Shown piece after piece: positions 26,483-35,379 of a stretch of 64,000 bases of DNA. The first letter of the stretch is position 1. Each line of letters opens with the position of its first letter. The translations under genes and the position numbers were made by a program. The notes under the pieces are model-generated. The model was not told where the DNA came from and searched no databases. It was given only the letters and a program-made list of their open reading frames with translations. The stretch is from JAFAXD01 sp963833605 (GTDB lineage: Bacteria > Pseudomonadota > Alphaproteobacteria > Rhizobiales > Xanthobacteraceae), in the NCBI GenBank assembly GCA_963833605.1, contig CAWHYZ010000024.1:62001-126000 (forward strand), read 5' to 3'.

Positions 26483-26989
26483 TCAATCCGGTCGCCAACT
26501 CATACGATGCAGCGCCGCGCCCGAGCGCGGGTTCGTCTCGGCGCCGGTGATCGAAAAACCCTGCTTCTCGTAAAAGCGGATGGCACGCGCGTTGTCCTGG
26601 TTGACCAGCAAATCGAGGCCGATCGGTGAAATAGCCTTGGCTGCGTCGATCAACGTAGCGGCCACGTTCGATCCCCATGCCTCAGGCGCGACCACGATCT
26701 GATCGACATACCCGGTCGCGTCGACGGTAACGAAGCCGGCAATCGCGCCGGCCCGCTCGGCGATCATGATGGTCGCCGTCGGGACGAGCTCATTCTTCCA
26801 GCGCTCGCGCCACCAGTCGACGCGCGCTGCAAAATCGAGATTTGGGTAGGCTTGTTGCCAAGTCCTTTGCCACAGCGCGATCGCGGCCGCCTCGTCGGCA
26901 GCCGCATAGGGCCGCAGCTTCACGTGTTCCGGAGCGTCTTCCGGAAAAGCGGGCACCGGTTCTCCGTCCGAAAATCGACCAAGGACCAA
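26483..26989 (-). CDS. GNAT family N-acetyltransferase
   Basis: A 168-residue protein. The acetyl-CoA-binding region reads VDQIVVAPEAWGSNVAATLI, followed by VNQDNARAIRFYEKQGF, the typical GNAT strand-helix pattern. The N-terminal LRPYAAADEAAAIALWQRTW is common in such enzymes. The TTG at 26989 lies seven bases past the preceding gene; a GTG at the VKLRPY position may be the true start. Substrate unknown. It is last in a minus-strand run with the MotA/MotB-like pair. Confidence 0.85.
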   Translation of the reverse strand: MVLGRFSDGEPVPAFPEDAPEHVKLRPYAAADEAAAIALWQRTWQQAYPNLDFAARVDWWRERWKNELVPTATIMIAERAGAIAGFVTVDATGYVDQIVVAPEAWGSNVAATLIDAAKAISPIGLDLLVNQDNARAIRFYEKQGFSITGAETNPRSGAALHRMSWRPD

Positions 26990-26995
26990 ATCCGC

Positions 26996-28015
26996 TCACC
27001 GCTCCGTGAGCTTGAGTTCGATGCGGCGATTGCGCCGATAGGCGTCTTCGGTATTGGCGCTGTCGAGCGGCTGAAACTCGCCGAAGCCGGCCGCAACCAG
27101 GTGCTGGGGCGACACCCCCTTGCTGATCAGATATTGCACCACCGATATGGCGCGCGCGGCCGAGAGCGCCCAGTTCGACGGAAATTGCGCACTGGCAATT
27201 GGGCGCACGTCGGTGTGGCCGTCCACCCGCAGCACCCAGGCGATTTCTGGAGGAATTTGCCGCTCGAGCTCAAGCAGCGCGTTGGCCAATTGGTCGAGTT
27301 CGGTGCGGCCTTCGGGATTGAGCACGGCCTGTCCGCTGTCGAACAGCACTTCCGATTGGAACACGAAGCGATCGCCCACGACCCGGATGTCGGCCCGGTT
27401 GCCGAGGATCTCGCGCAGACGGCCGAAGAAATCGGAACGGTAGCGCGTCAGCTCCTGCACGCGCTGGGCTAGCGCGATATTGAGTCGTTCGCCGAGCTTG
27501 GCGATCTGGGTCTGCTGGTCTTTGTCCTTGTTTTCCGACGCCTGCAGGGCCTCTTCGAGTGCGCCCAGCTGCCGCCGAAGCGCGGTGATCTGTTGGTTGA
27601 GCAAATCGATCTGGGCGATCGCGCGCGCTGAGAGCTTCCGTTCGGCATCGAGCGCGCTGGTCGCTTGCCCGAGTTGCTGCTGCGCAGAGGCGGCGCCTTG
27701 GCCGGCTCCTTCGGCAGCGTCGCGCAGGCGATTGCGCTCGCTCTCCGTCGCCGCCAGCGAGGCCGAGAGCCGGGCGATTTGCTCCTCGAGGTCGACCTTG
27801 CCGGTCTTTTCAAGCGACAGAAGGTCGGTGAGCTGGGCGATCTGGGCGTTGAGGCGTGTGAGTGCCGTATCCTTGCCGGCGATGTCCTGCGACAGAAAGA
27901 ACTGCACGACCACAAACACGGTCAACAGAAAGATGATGCCCAGCACCAGCGTCGAGAGCGCATCGACGAAACCCGGCCAGTAGTCGACGCTGCGGCGGGA
28001 GCGGGCGAGCGCCAT
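26996..28015 (-). CDS. MotB/OmpA-like stator protein with coiled-coil stalk
   Basis: A 339-residue protein. One membrane helix (about 15-40, YWPGFVDALSTLVLGIIFLL) carries Asp18, placed like the proton-carrying Asp of MotB, TolR and ZorB. A long Gln/Ala/Leu-rich coiled coil (about 48-185) leads to a C-terminal OmpA peptidoglycan-binding domain: FDSGQAVLNPEG, VDGHTDVRPI, NWALSAARAISVVQYL, RRNRRIEL. The gene starts one base after the MotA/ExbB-like gene ends, so the two surely act together as an ion-driven motor anchored to the cell wall. No flagellar or Ton genes adjoin. Confidence 0.88.
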   Translation of the reverse strand: MALARSRRSVDYWPGFVDALSTLVLGIIFLLTVFVVVQFFLSQDIAGKDTALTRLNAQIAQLTDLLSLEKTGKVDLEEQIARLSASLAATESERNRLRDAAEGAGQGAASAQQQLGQATSALDAERKLSARAIAQIDLLNQQITALRRQLGALEEALQASENKDKDQQTQIAKLGERLNIALAQRVQELTRYRSDFFGRLREILGNRADIRVVGDRFVFQSEVLFDSGQAVLNPEGRTELDQLANALLELERQIPPEIAWVLRVDGHTDVRPIASAQFPSNWALSAARAISVVQYLISKGVSPQHLVAAGFGEFQPLDSANTEDAYRRNRRIELKLTER

Positions 28016-28016
28016 C

Positions 28017-29018
28017 TCAATTGCTCCGGGTGGTCTCGCGAGCGATGATTTCCAGCAGTCGACGCACCTCGCCGTTCTGCTCCGCCTGGGCATCCGCCCA
28101 GTTACGGATCATCTGCTGTTCCTGGCGCATGTGGTGAACCAGGCCCTGGATCGCCTCTGCCAGATTGGCCATGGCATTGGTGGCGGCTTTGCTCGATCCA
28201 GTCTCGGCAATGACCTCGCGCAGCTTGTCCATCGCGCTGCGGACCTCGGCTGTCATCCCCGAAGTCGCTGCCGCAGGCGGGGCGGGATGTTCGGCAAGGT
28301 CGCGCACTGTGGTCGAGAGCCAGTCTTCCAGGTCGACGTAGAAACAATTCTGCGCCTGGCCCGATTGCAGATCGAGGAACCCGAGTACCAGCGATCCGGC
28401 GAGACCAAACAGTGAGGATGAGAACGAGATCCCCATACCGCCAAGCGGGGCCGCCAGTCCGTCGCGCAGCGAATCGAACATGGCGGCGGCGTCGCCGCCC
28501 ACCTTCAAGTTCTGGATCACACCGCCGACCGATCCGACCGTTTCGATCAGGCCCCAGAACGTACCGAGCAGGCCGAGAAACACCAAGAGGCCGGTCATAT
28601 AGCGCGACGTGTCGCGCGCCTCGTCGAGGCGGGTTGCGATCGAGTCCAATAGGCTCTTCATGATCTGCGGCGAGATGGCCATGCGGCCACCGCGCTCACC
28701 GAGGATCGCCGCCATGGGGGCGAGCAACACCGGCGAGCGCCCGCGTGCAAGGCTCGGATCAGCCAGGCGAAAGCCATTGACCCACGCGATTTCGGGAAAC
28801 AGCCGCAGCACCTGGCGAAACGATAAGATGATACCGATCAACAGCACGACGATGATCAGCGCGTTGAGGCCGGGGTTAGCCAGGAAAGCCTGCCAGATCG
28901 GGCGGTAGAGGATGAACGCCAGCAATCCCAGGAGCACGAGAAAAACCAGCATCCGGACCAGGAAAATCCGGGGCGACGACAGCTTGAACGGGTCGGTCTC
29001 AAAGTCTCGGTTCGGCAT
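28017..29018 (-). CDS. MotA/TolQ/ExbB-family channel protein
   Basis: A 333-residue inner-membrane protein. Four helices are visible (about 18-39, 50-67, 140-165, 193-216). The third holds the family motif LLVFLGLLGTFWGLIETVG and the fourth GMGISFSSSLFGLAGSLVLG. After helix four a cytoplasmic tail of over 100 residues follows (MDKLREVIAETGSSKAATNA, then a coiled-coil-like end), much longer than in TolQ or ExbB. Paired with the downstream MotB-like gene. It is distinct from the complete tolQ at 46207, so the cell has a second motor. Its ATG at 29018 follows the inositol monophosphatase gene by about 170 bases. Confidence 0.88.
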   Translation of the reverse strand: MPNRDFETDPFKLSSPRIFLVRMLVFLVLLGLLAFILYRPIWQAFLANPGLNALIIVVLLIGIILSFRQVLRLFPEIAWVNGFRLADPSLARGRSPVLLAPMAAILGERGGRMAISPQIMKSLLDSIATRLDEARDTSRYMTGLLVFLGLLGTFWGLIETVGSVGGVIQNLKVGGDAAAMFDSLRDGLAAPLGGMGISFSSSLFGLAGSLVLGFLDLQSGQAQNCFYVDLEDWLSTTVRDLAEHPAPPAAATSGMTAEVRSAMDKLREVIAETGSSKAATNAMANLAEAIQGLVHHMRQEQQMIRNWADAQAEQNGEVRRLLEIIARETTRSN

Positions 29019-29191
29019 GGGCGCGGGCTCTGCAGCCTCGACTATGGCACAGGCCGGGCTTGACGTAACCCGGCATCTGGAACGCTGCCGAGCGCCGTTG
29101 CAATGCGCCCGTCCGAAAAACGCGGCCAAACAACAAATCGGAAACGGTTTGCAGCGCCCATGATAGCGCGGCGAGGCCCATCGTCATCCCC

Positions 29192-29983
29192 TCAAGCGAT
29201 CGCCTTCAGCAATTTGAGCAATTCGCGATGCATCGTATCGTTCCCCGCAATGACGGATCCGCTGCTCAGCATGGCGTCGGTGCCGTTGAGATCGCTGACG
29301 AACCCACCGGCTTCACGTACCAGTAACACACCAGCGGCCATGTCCCAGGGTCCGAGGTTGCGTTCCCAATAGCCGTCAACGCGACCGGCCGCGACCCAGG
29401 CGAGATCGAGCGCCGCCGAGCCGAACCGGCGAAGCCCGGCAACCTTGTCCTGCACGACTTCGAATTCCTTGCGGAACAAGGCGAGATCGCCGCGTCCGCG
29501 ATGCGGCAGTCCGCAAGCAAACACCGCGTCGGACAGGTCCCGGCGAGCTGCGACGCGCAGGCGCTGGTCGTTGAGGAACGCACCCTTGCCGCGTTCGCCG
29601 GTGAACAGTTCGTCGGCGATCGGATTGTAGATCACCCCGGCGATCAACGTGCCCTCGCGCTCGAGCCCGATCGACACGCAGAACTGTGGAATGCCATGCA
29701 GGAAATTGGTCGTTCCATCGAGCGGGTCGACGATCCAGGTGTGGGTCTTGTCGGTTCCCTCGTGGCGTCCACCTTCTTCGCCGAGAAACCCGTAGCCCGG
29801 CCGCGCCTTGGCGAGTTCCTCGCGCAAAATCTTCTCCGCCCGATGGTCGGCGGCGCTGACGAAATTGCCCGGACCTTTAAGCGAGACCTGCAGGTGTTCG
29901 ACTTCGCCGAAATCATGCGTGAGGCTGCGCGCGGCCTTGCGCGCCGCAGCGATCATGACGTTGAGCAGCGCCGACCGAAGCAT
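29192..29983 (-). CDS. suhB: Inositol monophosphatase family protein
   Basis: A 263-residue magnesium-dependent phosphatase. Metal ligands are seen in FLGEEGG (Glu69/70), the signature WIVDPLDGTTNFLHG (Asp86, Asp89) and LGPWDMAAGVLLVREAGG. SuhB-type proteins hydrolyse inositol phosphate and can also support rRNA transcription. The symbol rests on family resemblance. It precedes the MotA-like gene on the same strand. Confidence 0.9.
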   Translation of the reverse strand: MLRSALLNVMIAAARKAARSLTHDFGEVEHLQVSLKGPGNFVSAADHRAEKILREELAKARPGYGFLGEEGGRHEGTDKTHTWIVDPLDGTTNFLHGIPQFCVSIGLEREGTLIAGVIYNPIADELFTGERGKGAFLNDQRLRVAARRDLSDAVFACGLPHRGRGDLALFRKEFEVVQDKVAGLRRFGSAALDLAWVAAGRVDGYWERNLGPWDMAAGVLLVREAGGFVSDLNGTDAMLSSGSVIAGNDTMHRELLKLLKAIA

Positions 29984-30014
29984 TTGTCCGGTCTGCCTGC
30001 CAGGCGAACGGGCG

Positions 30015-31085
30015 TCAAGAGCGCGAGAGCGCGATCACGGCAACCCACGGCTTGGCGGCGGCTTCGCCGGCCGCACGGGTCTCGGCGCTCTGCTTGCTCA
30101 TGAACTCGTCGAGCATCGTGTCGCCAAGGCCGCCGGCCTTGGCGATCAAATGCCATTTGATCGCCGCGACCGGATCGGCGGTCACCCCACGTCCGTCAGA
30201 GAGGATTTGCGCCAGCCGATTCTGCGCAATAGGGCTCCCCTTAAGGGCCGCACGGCGCAGAACCTGGGCGGCGGCCGCTTCGTTCTTGGCCACACCGGTA
30301 CCGTTGAACAAGGCAATCCCAAATTCGACCTGTGCGTCGACATTATCGGCGAGCGCCGCCATGCCGAGCAGCCGCGTCGCCTGAGCGGCATCCTTCGGCA
30401 GGCCCTTGCCTTCCTTGTAAAGGGTCGCAAGTGCGTACATGGCTTCGGTACTGCCGGCCTGGGCGGCGGCGCGAAAGAGTTCAGCAGCGCGGGCAAAATC
30501 CTGGGGAAATTCCCGGCCTTCGAGATATAGAAGACCAAGGTCGTAGGTGGCCGGCGCGTTTCCAAGCTTGGCGGCTGCGGCGAGAAGTCGGATCGCTTCC
30601 TTGCGATCGTTTTGCCCGCCGCGGCCGCTGATGTTGAACAAGGCGAGGGCAAACATCGCGTCGCCGTCGCCGCGATCGGCCGCGAGCTTGTACCATTCGG
30701 CTGCCTTTACATCGTTTTGGGCAACTCCGAAGCCGTTGGCATAGAGCTCTGCCAGCAGCGTCATGGCCTTGCGGTCGCCGGTCGCATTAATTCGCTTGGT
30801 GGCTTCATTGAACGCGGTCAGATAATAGCCGCGCTGAAACGCGCCATAGGCCAGGTCGGGCTCGGGTCCGGGGGCTGCTGCTGCTTTCGGAGCCTCCAGC
30901 GGCTTAGTCGCAGCCGGTTTGGTCGCGGCTGGTTTGGCCGGCTTCGCCGGGGGCGCGGCGGGCTTTGCTTCGTCCGGCCTCAGGGAGGGGGGTATCTGCA
31001 ATTGGGCGCGGGCGATATCGGTCGGACCGAGCAATACCAGGAGCGCGAATACCAACGCGGCGGGGCTGTAGCGGGCTGGGTTCAT
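30015..31085 (-). CDS. Exported Sel1-repeat protein
   Basis: A 356-residue protein with a signal peptide (about 1-27, ending ARAQ), an Ala/Pro/Lys-rich linker (about 38-75), and six or seven Sel1-like repeats (for example AMTLLAELYANGFGVAQNDV, ATYDLGLLYLEGREFPQDFA, AMYALATLYKEGKGLPKDAA). Sel1 repeats form helical scaffolds for protein binding. The start overlaps the stop of the ThiE-like gene by four bases (ATGA). Partner unknown; likely periplasmic. Confidence 0.88.
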   Translation of the reverse strand: MNPARYSPAALVFALLVLLGPTDIARAQLQIPPSLRPDEAKPAAPPAKPAKPAATKPAATKPLEAPKAAAAPGPEPDLAYGAFQRGYYLTAFNEATKRINATGDRKAMTLLAELYANGFGVAQNDVKAAEWYKLAADRGDGDAMFALALFNISGRGGQNDRKEAIRLLAAAAKLGNAPATYDLGLLYLEGREFPQDFARAAELFRAAAQAGSTEAMYALATLYKEGKGLPKDAAQATRLLGMAALADNVDAQVEFGIALFNGTGVAKNEAAAAQVLRRAALKGSPIAQNRLAQILSDGRGVTADPVAAIKWHLIAKAGGLGDTMLDEFMSKQSAETRAAGEAAAKPWVAVIALSRS

Positions 31086-31720
31086 GCTGGTAGTCCAAGC
31101 TGCGCCTGTGCCATTGCGGCCGCGCATTGGCGCGGGTCGGCAAAGGCCGCGTCGCCGATGGCGACGAAATCCGCTCCCGCTTTGCACAACTCGCCCATTT
31201 CGCCGAATCGCTCCGCATAGGCGACACAGGGAATCTCGAACAGTTCCGACCACCACGCAACCCGCTCGATGATCGCAGCGAACGAGGGCCGGTGTCCGTC
31301 CGAATCAGGTTCGCCAAACATGACATAATCGACGCCCGCTTCGGCGGCGAGCATGGCGTCGTGGCGGGTCCGCAGGTCCCCGGTGCCGACGATGCGCTGC
31401 GGTTTGAGCGCGGAAATCGCCGGCCCCAACGCTCCACTGCCGCTGAGATGAACTCCATCGGCGCCGGCACGCGCAACCAGATCAGGGTGACCGTCGATGA
31501 GCAGCGCGGCCCCGCTGGCCTGCACAAGCGGAGCTAGCGCCTTGATTCGGTTGATCAGTGTACGCTCATCCGTCGGGGCAAGCCGCAGCAGCACTGCCGC
31601 GATATCGGTCGCAGCAAGCACGGCGGCGAGCCCATCACGGATGGCCGACGGGTCCGTGACGCTGGGCGACCACAGATAAAGCCGCGGGGCAGGGCGCGTT
31701 GATTCGGGACGAGACCGCAT
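31082..31720 (-). CDS. Thiamine phosphate synthase-like protein (ThiE/TenI family)
   Basis: A 212-residue TIM-barrel protein. GAALLIDGHPDLVARAGADG and VHLSGSGAL match the ThiE phosphate-binding strands, and DAMLAAEAGVDYVMFGEPDS corresponds to the GxDY(I/V) region. No other thiamine genes are nearby, and it lies between fba and a Sel1 protein, so it may be a ThiE paralogue rather than the main synthase. Translationally coupled to the next gene. Confidence 0.8.
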   Translation of the reverse strand: MRSRPESTRPAPRLYLWSPSVTDPSAIRDGLAAVLAATDIAAVLLRLAPTDERTLINRIKALAPLVQASGAALLIDGHPDLVARAGADGVHLSGSGALGPAISALKPQRIVGTGDLRTRHDAMLAAEAGVDYVMFGEPDSDGHRPSFAAIIERVAWWSELFEIPCVAYAERFGEMGELCKAGADFVAIGDAAFADPRQCAAAMAQAQLGLPA

Positions 31721-31820
31721 CGTTCATCGATTGTCGTCTCATTCCGGCGGAATTGGGAGCAAGCCGCCCCTGGCCGACCCCATGATTCGCCGAAATTCAG
31801 AGCGCCGCGACGTTCAGCGC

Positions 31821-32846
31821 TCAGGCGGCCTTGCGTTCCAGATCGGCCTTCCATTGGCCGAGTGCCGCGAGGCTGTTCATGCGAGCCCGGTGAGTGAACG
31901 CGCGCTGGGCCGCGGCCACGTTCTCGCTCTTGCCGCTCCACGCCTTCTGCGGTGCGGCCTGCAGGGCGCGGCCATAGGAGAAAGTGAGCCGCCAGGGCAA
32001 ATCACCATGTTTGTTCATGGCATCGAGATGCGCGGTCGCCTCCTCGTCCGACTGGCCACCGGACAAAAACGCAATCCCGGGCACGGCGGGCGGCACGCAG
32101 TTCTTGAGGAGCTTGATCGTCCGCTCCGCGACCTCATCCACGGATGCGCGCTGGCCGGACTTCTTGCCCGGAACGACCATGTTGGGTTTCAGGACAATGC
32201 CTTCGAGCGCGATTCTTTGACAGGAAAGCTGCTGGAACGTTTCGTTGAGCACGAATTCCGAAACCTGGTAGCAGCGGTCCATGTCGTGGTCGCCGTCCAT
32301 CAGGACTTCGGGTTCCACGATCGGTACGATATCCTGTTCCTGACACAGCGCCGCATAACGACCGAGCACGTGGGCGTTGGCGGCGACGCAGGCGTAGCTC
32401 GGAATTCCGGGTCCGATGTCGATGACCGCGCGCCATTTGGCGAATTTGGCGCCGAGCTCACGATATTCGATGAGGCGCTCACGCAGACCGTCGAGACCCT
32501 CAGTGATCTGCTCACCCGGGCAGAACGGCAATGCCTTCGCGCCCTTGTCGACCTTGATGCCCGGAATAGCTCCGGTCTGCTGAATCAGCTTGACCAGTGG
32601 TGTCCCGTCCTTGGCTTTTTGCCGGATGGTCTCGTCGTAGAGAATCACACCTGAAACGTATTTTGACATCGCCTCGGTCGACCGGAACAGAAGCTCGCGG
32701 TAATCCCGGCGGCTGTCGGCAGTCAACTCGACCCCAATTGAGTCGAAGCGCTTCTTGATGGTCCCCGAGGACTCGTCGGCCGCCAGAAGGCCTTTGCCGG
32801 GAGCCACCATCGCGTTGGCGATCTTGCTCAGTTCTGCGAGGTTCAT
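31821..32846 (-). CDS. fba: Class I fructose-bisphosphate aldolase
   Basis: A 341-residue Schiff-base aldolase, interconverting fructose 1,6-bisphosphate with dihydroxyacetone phosphate and glyceraldehyde 3-phosphate. The N-terminal APGKGLLAADESSGTIKKRF and the Lys-bearing GIVLKPNMVVPG are diagnostic of the eukaryote-type class I enzyme found in some alphaproteobacteria. It is downstream of tkt-gap-pgk on the same strand, making a sugar-phosphate cluster. Confidence 0.95.
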   Translation of the reverse strand: MNLAELSKIANAMVAPGKGLLAADESSGTIKKRFDSIGVELTADSRRDYRELLFRSTEAMSKYVSGVILYDETIRQKAKDGTPLVKLIQQTGAIPGIKVDKGAKALPFCPGEQITEGLDGLRERLIEYRELGAKFAKWRAVIDIGPGIPSYACVAANAHVLGRYAALCQEQDIVPIVEPEVLMDGDHDMDRCYQVSEFVLNETFQQLSCQRIALEGIVLKPNMVVPGKKSGQRASVDEVAERTIKLLKNCVPPAVPGIAFLSGGQSDEEATAHLDAMNKHGDLPWRLTFSYGRALQAAPQKAWSGKSENVAAAQRAFTHRARMNSLAALGQWKADLERKAA

Positions 32847-32901
32847 CGGTTCCTCCTCATCTTCATCGTCAAAACGGTGCCGGGCGAACCGGCATGCTGC
32901 G

Positions 32902-34129
32902 CTATTGATTGCGCGATTGTGCTGACGTTCGTTCCACGCGCAGCACTTCGACGCCGGGCAGCTTCTTGCCCTCCAGCCATTCCAGAAAGGCCCCTCCCGC
33001 GGTCGACACGTAGGTGAAGCGATCGGTCACGCCGGCAGCATTGAGTGCCGCCACCGTGTCGCCGCCGCCCGCAACGGAGATGAGTCTGCCGGCTTGCGTC
33101 AATTCCGCCGCGGCTTCCGCAACCTCGATCGTGCCGTTGTCAAACGGCTCTTTCTCGAATGCCCCAAAAGGCCCATTCCAAACCAGTGTTTTGGCGCGGG
33201 CCAAAACGGAGACGACGTGCTCGACACTGCGGGGGCCGATATCAAGGATCATGTCATTCGCACCTACGTGATCCACGTCGACGACCCTCGACGGAGCATT
33301 GGCCTCGAACTTTTGCGCCACCACGACATCAAGCGGCAAAACGATTTGCCGCCCCAGGCTCCTGGCCTTGTCTATGATGGCACGCGCGGTCGACGCCAGC
33401 TCATGTTCGGCCAGCGATTTGCCGACCGGTTTTCCATATGCGGCGAGAAAAGTATTGGCCATGCCGCCGCCGATGATAAGGACATCAACTCGTGCGAGCA
33501 GATTGCCAAGGAGGTCGAGCTTGGTCGAGACCTTGGCGCCACCCACGATTGCCGCTACGGGGCGGGCAGGCGTTTCCAACGCCTTGGTCAGCGCGTCAAG
33601 CTCGGCCTGCATTGCTCGGCCGGCGTAAGCGCTGATATTCGATGCGGTTACGATTGTCGTGTTGGCGGCGTGCGCGCGATGTGCGGCCGAAAACGCGTCA
33701 TCAACGAAAATGTCACCCAAGGCGGCGAGCTTTTTTGCAAAGACAGGGTCGTTCGCTTCCTCTTCCTTGTAGAAGCGAGTGTTCTCCAGACAGAGAATAT
33801 CGCCATCGCGCATTCGAGCGATGGCGGATTCAGCGGCTGGCCCAATGCAATCCTCTGCGAAGGCAACCGGACGTCCAATGATTCTTGCGACCTCGGCGGC
33901 GACCGGTCTGAGAGATTGGCTCGGATCACGTCCTTTCGGGCGGCCGAAATGCGAGAGCAGGATGACCTTGCCGCCCCGAGCGGCGATCTCGGTGATCGTT
34001 GGGGCTTGGCGCTCTATGCGGGTCAGGTCGGTGACCTTGCCGTTCTGCATTGGCACGTTGAGATCGACGCGCACGAGCACGCGCTTGCCCTTGAGGTCCG
34101 CTTCGTCGAGGGTGCGAAATCGCAGCCAT
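32902..34129 (-). pseudogene. pgk: Phosphoglycerate kinase, 5' frameshift
   Basis: From residue 15 onward the protein is a complete phosphoglycerate kinase: RVLVRVDLNVPMQNGKVTD, HFGRPKG, nucleotide-binding AIVGGAKVSTKLDLLGNLL, and GGGDTVAALNAAG. The normal N-terminus (M-A-A-[I/F]-RTLDEADLKGK) is split: ATG 34129 reads MAA, then one extra base in AAA at 34117-34119 (GATTTCG where GATTCG is expected) shifts the frame. The first start in the main frame would be GTG 34080, which cuts off the first strand. Because the gene is essential and otherwise perfect, a sequence error is likelier than a null allele. Confidence 0.88.
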
Positions 34130-34187
34130 TCATCACCCGGCGCGGGAGGTCAGCACGAGGTTGCTCCCTTCGCGATCGCCGTTCGCC

Positions 34188-35195
34188 TCAGACCAGCTTG
34201 CCCATGGCGACCGCCGTATCGATCATGCGGTTCGAAAAACCCCATTCGTTGTCGTACCAGGACATCACGCGCACGAAATTGCCGTCCATCACCTTGGTCT
34301 GATCCATGTGGAAGATCGAGGAGTGCGGATCATGGTTGAAGTCGTGCGAGACGTTGGGCGCATCGGTGTAACCCAGAATGCCCTTGAGTTGCTGCTCGGC
34401 GGCGCGCCTCACGGCGTTGTTGATCTCGTCCTTGCTGGTCGCGCGCTTGGCCACGAACTTGAAGTCGATCAGCGATACGTTCGGCGTCGGCACGCGGATC
34501 GCGACGCCGTCGAGCTTGCCGTTGAGCTCTGGCAGCACGAGACCCACCGCCTTGGCGGCGCCGGTCGAGGTCGGGATCATGTTGAGGGCGGCGGCGCGCG
34601 CCCGGTAGAGGTCCTTGTGCACCTGGTCGAGGGACGGCTGATCGTTGGTGTAGGAATGTATGGTGGTCATGAAGCCTTTCTCGATTCCGACCGCGTCGTG
34701 GAGCACTTTCGCGACCGGCGCCAGGCAATTGGTCGTGCATGACGCGTTCGAGACCACCGCATGGGTCTTGCTGAGCTTTTCGTGGTTGACCCCATAGACG
34801 ACGGTGATGTCGGCGCCGTCGGCGGGCGCTGAAACCAGAACGGATTTGGCGCCGGCCTTGAGGTGAGCGGACGCTTTCTCCTTCGTGGTAAAGAGGCCTG
34901 TGCATTCGAGTGCCACATCGACGTTGAGCTCGCGCCAGGGCAGCTGCGTCGGATCTTTGATCGCCGTCACTTTGATCCGGCCGGTGCCGCAGTCGATGCC
35001 GTCACCCTCGATCTTCACCTCGCCGGGAAAACGGCCATGAATGCTGTCGAAGCGCAGCAGATGTGCGTTGGTCTCGACCGGCGCGAGGTCGTTGATGGCA
35101 ACGACCAGGATGTCCTTGCGACCGCCCTCCACGATCGCGCGCAGGATGTTGCGGCCAATGCGACCAAATCCATTGATGGCAACGCGAGTCGACAT
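34188..35195 (-). CDS. gap: Glyceraldehyde-3-phosphate dehydrogenase
   Basis: A 335-residue enzyme. The NAD-binding start is MSTRVAINGFGRIGRNILRA, the catalytic cysteine lies in SNASCTTNCLAP, and the substrate site contains RARAAALNMIPTSTGAAKAV. AAGGAG stands eight bases before the ATG at 35195. It lies between tkt and pgk, so glycolytic or Calvin-cycle steps are co-transcribed. Confidence 0.96.
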   Translation of the reverse strand: MSTRVAINGFGRIGRNILRAIVEGGRKDILVVAINDLAPVETNAHLLRFDSIHGRFPGEVKIEGDGIDCGTGRIKVTAIKDPTQLPWRELNVDVALECTGLFTTKEKASAHLKAGAKSVLVSAPADGADITVVYGVNHEKLSKTHAVVSNASCTTNCLAPVAKVLHDAVGIEKGFMTTIHSYTNDQPSLDQVHKDLYRARAAALNMIPTSTGAAKAVGLVLPELNGKLDGVAIRVPTPNVSLIDFKFVAKRATSKDEINNAVRRAAEQQLKGILGYTDAPNVSHDFNHDPHSSIFHMDQTKVMDGNFVRVMSWYDNEWGFSNRMIDTAVAMGKLV

Positions 35196-35379
35196 TCTGA
35201 TCGCTCCTTGAGTCCAATTGGCCATGCCCGGCGACGTGCAAGCGCCGCTTGCGCGAGCGGGCATGTAAGGTGGGAAGCCGAAACCTGTCCGGCCGGGACC
35301 ACGAAACCGACGAGGTCAGCGCGTTGGTATCACTTTTGCGGCAGAATGCTCAACACTCTGCACGCCGCGTGCCCACTGC

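Noticed and set aside
26996..29018. Zorya (ZorAB) anti-phage system
   Set aside because: The two motor genes look similar in plan, but the channel protein is far shorter than ZorA and no ZorC, ZorD or ZorE gene is adjacent.
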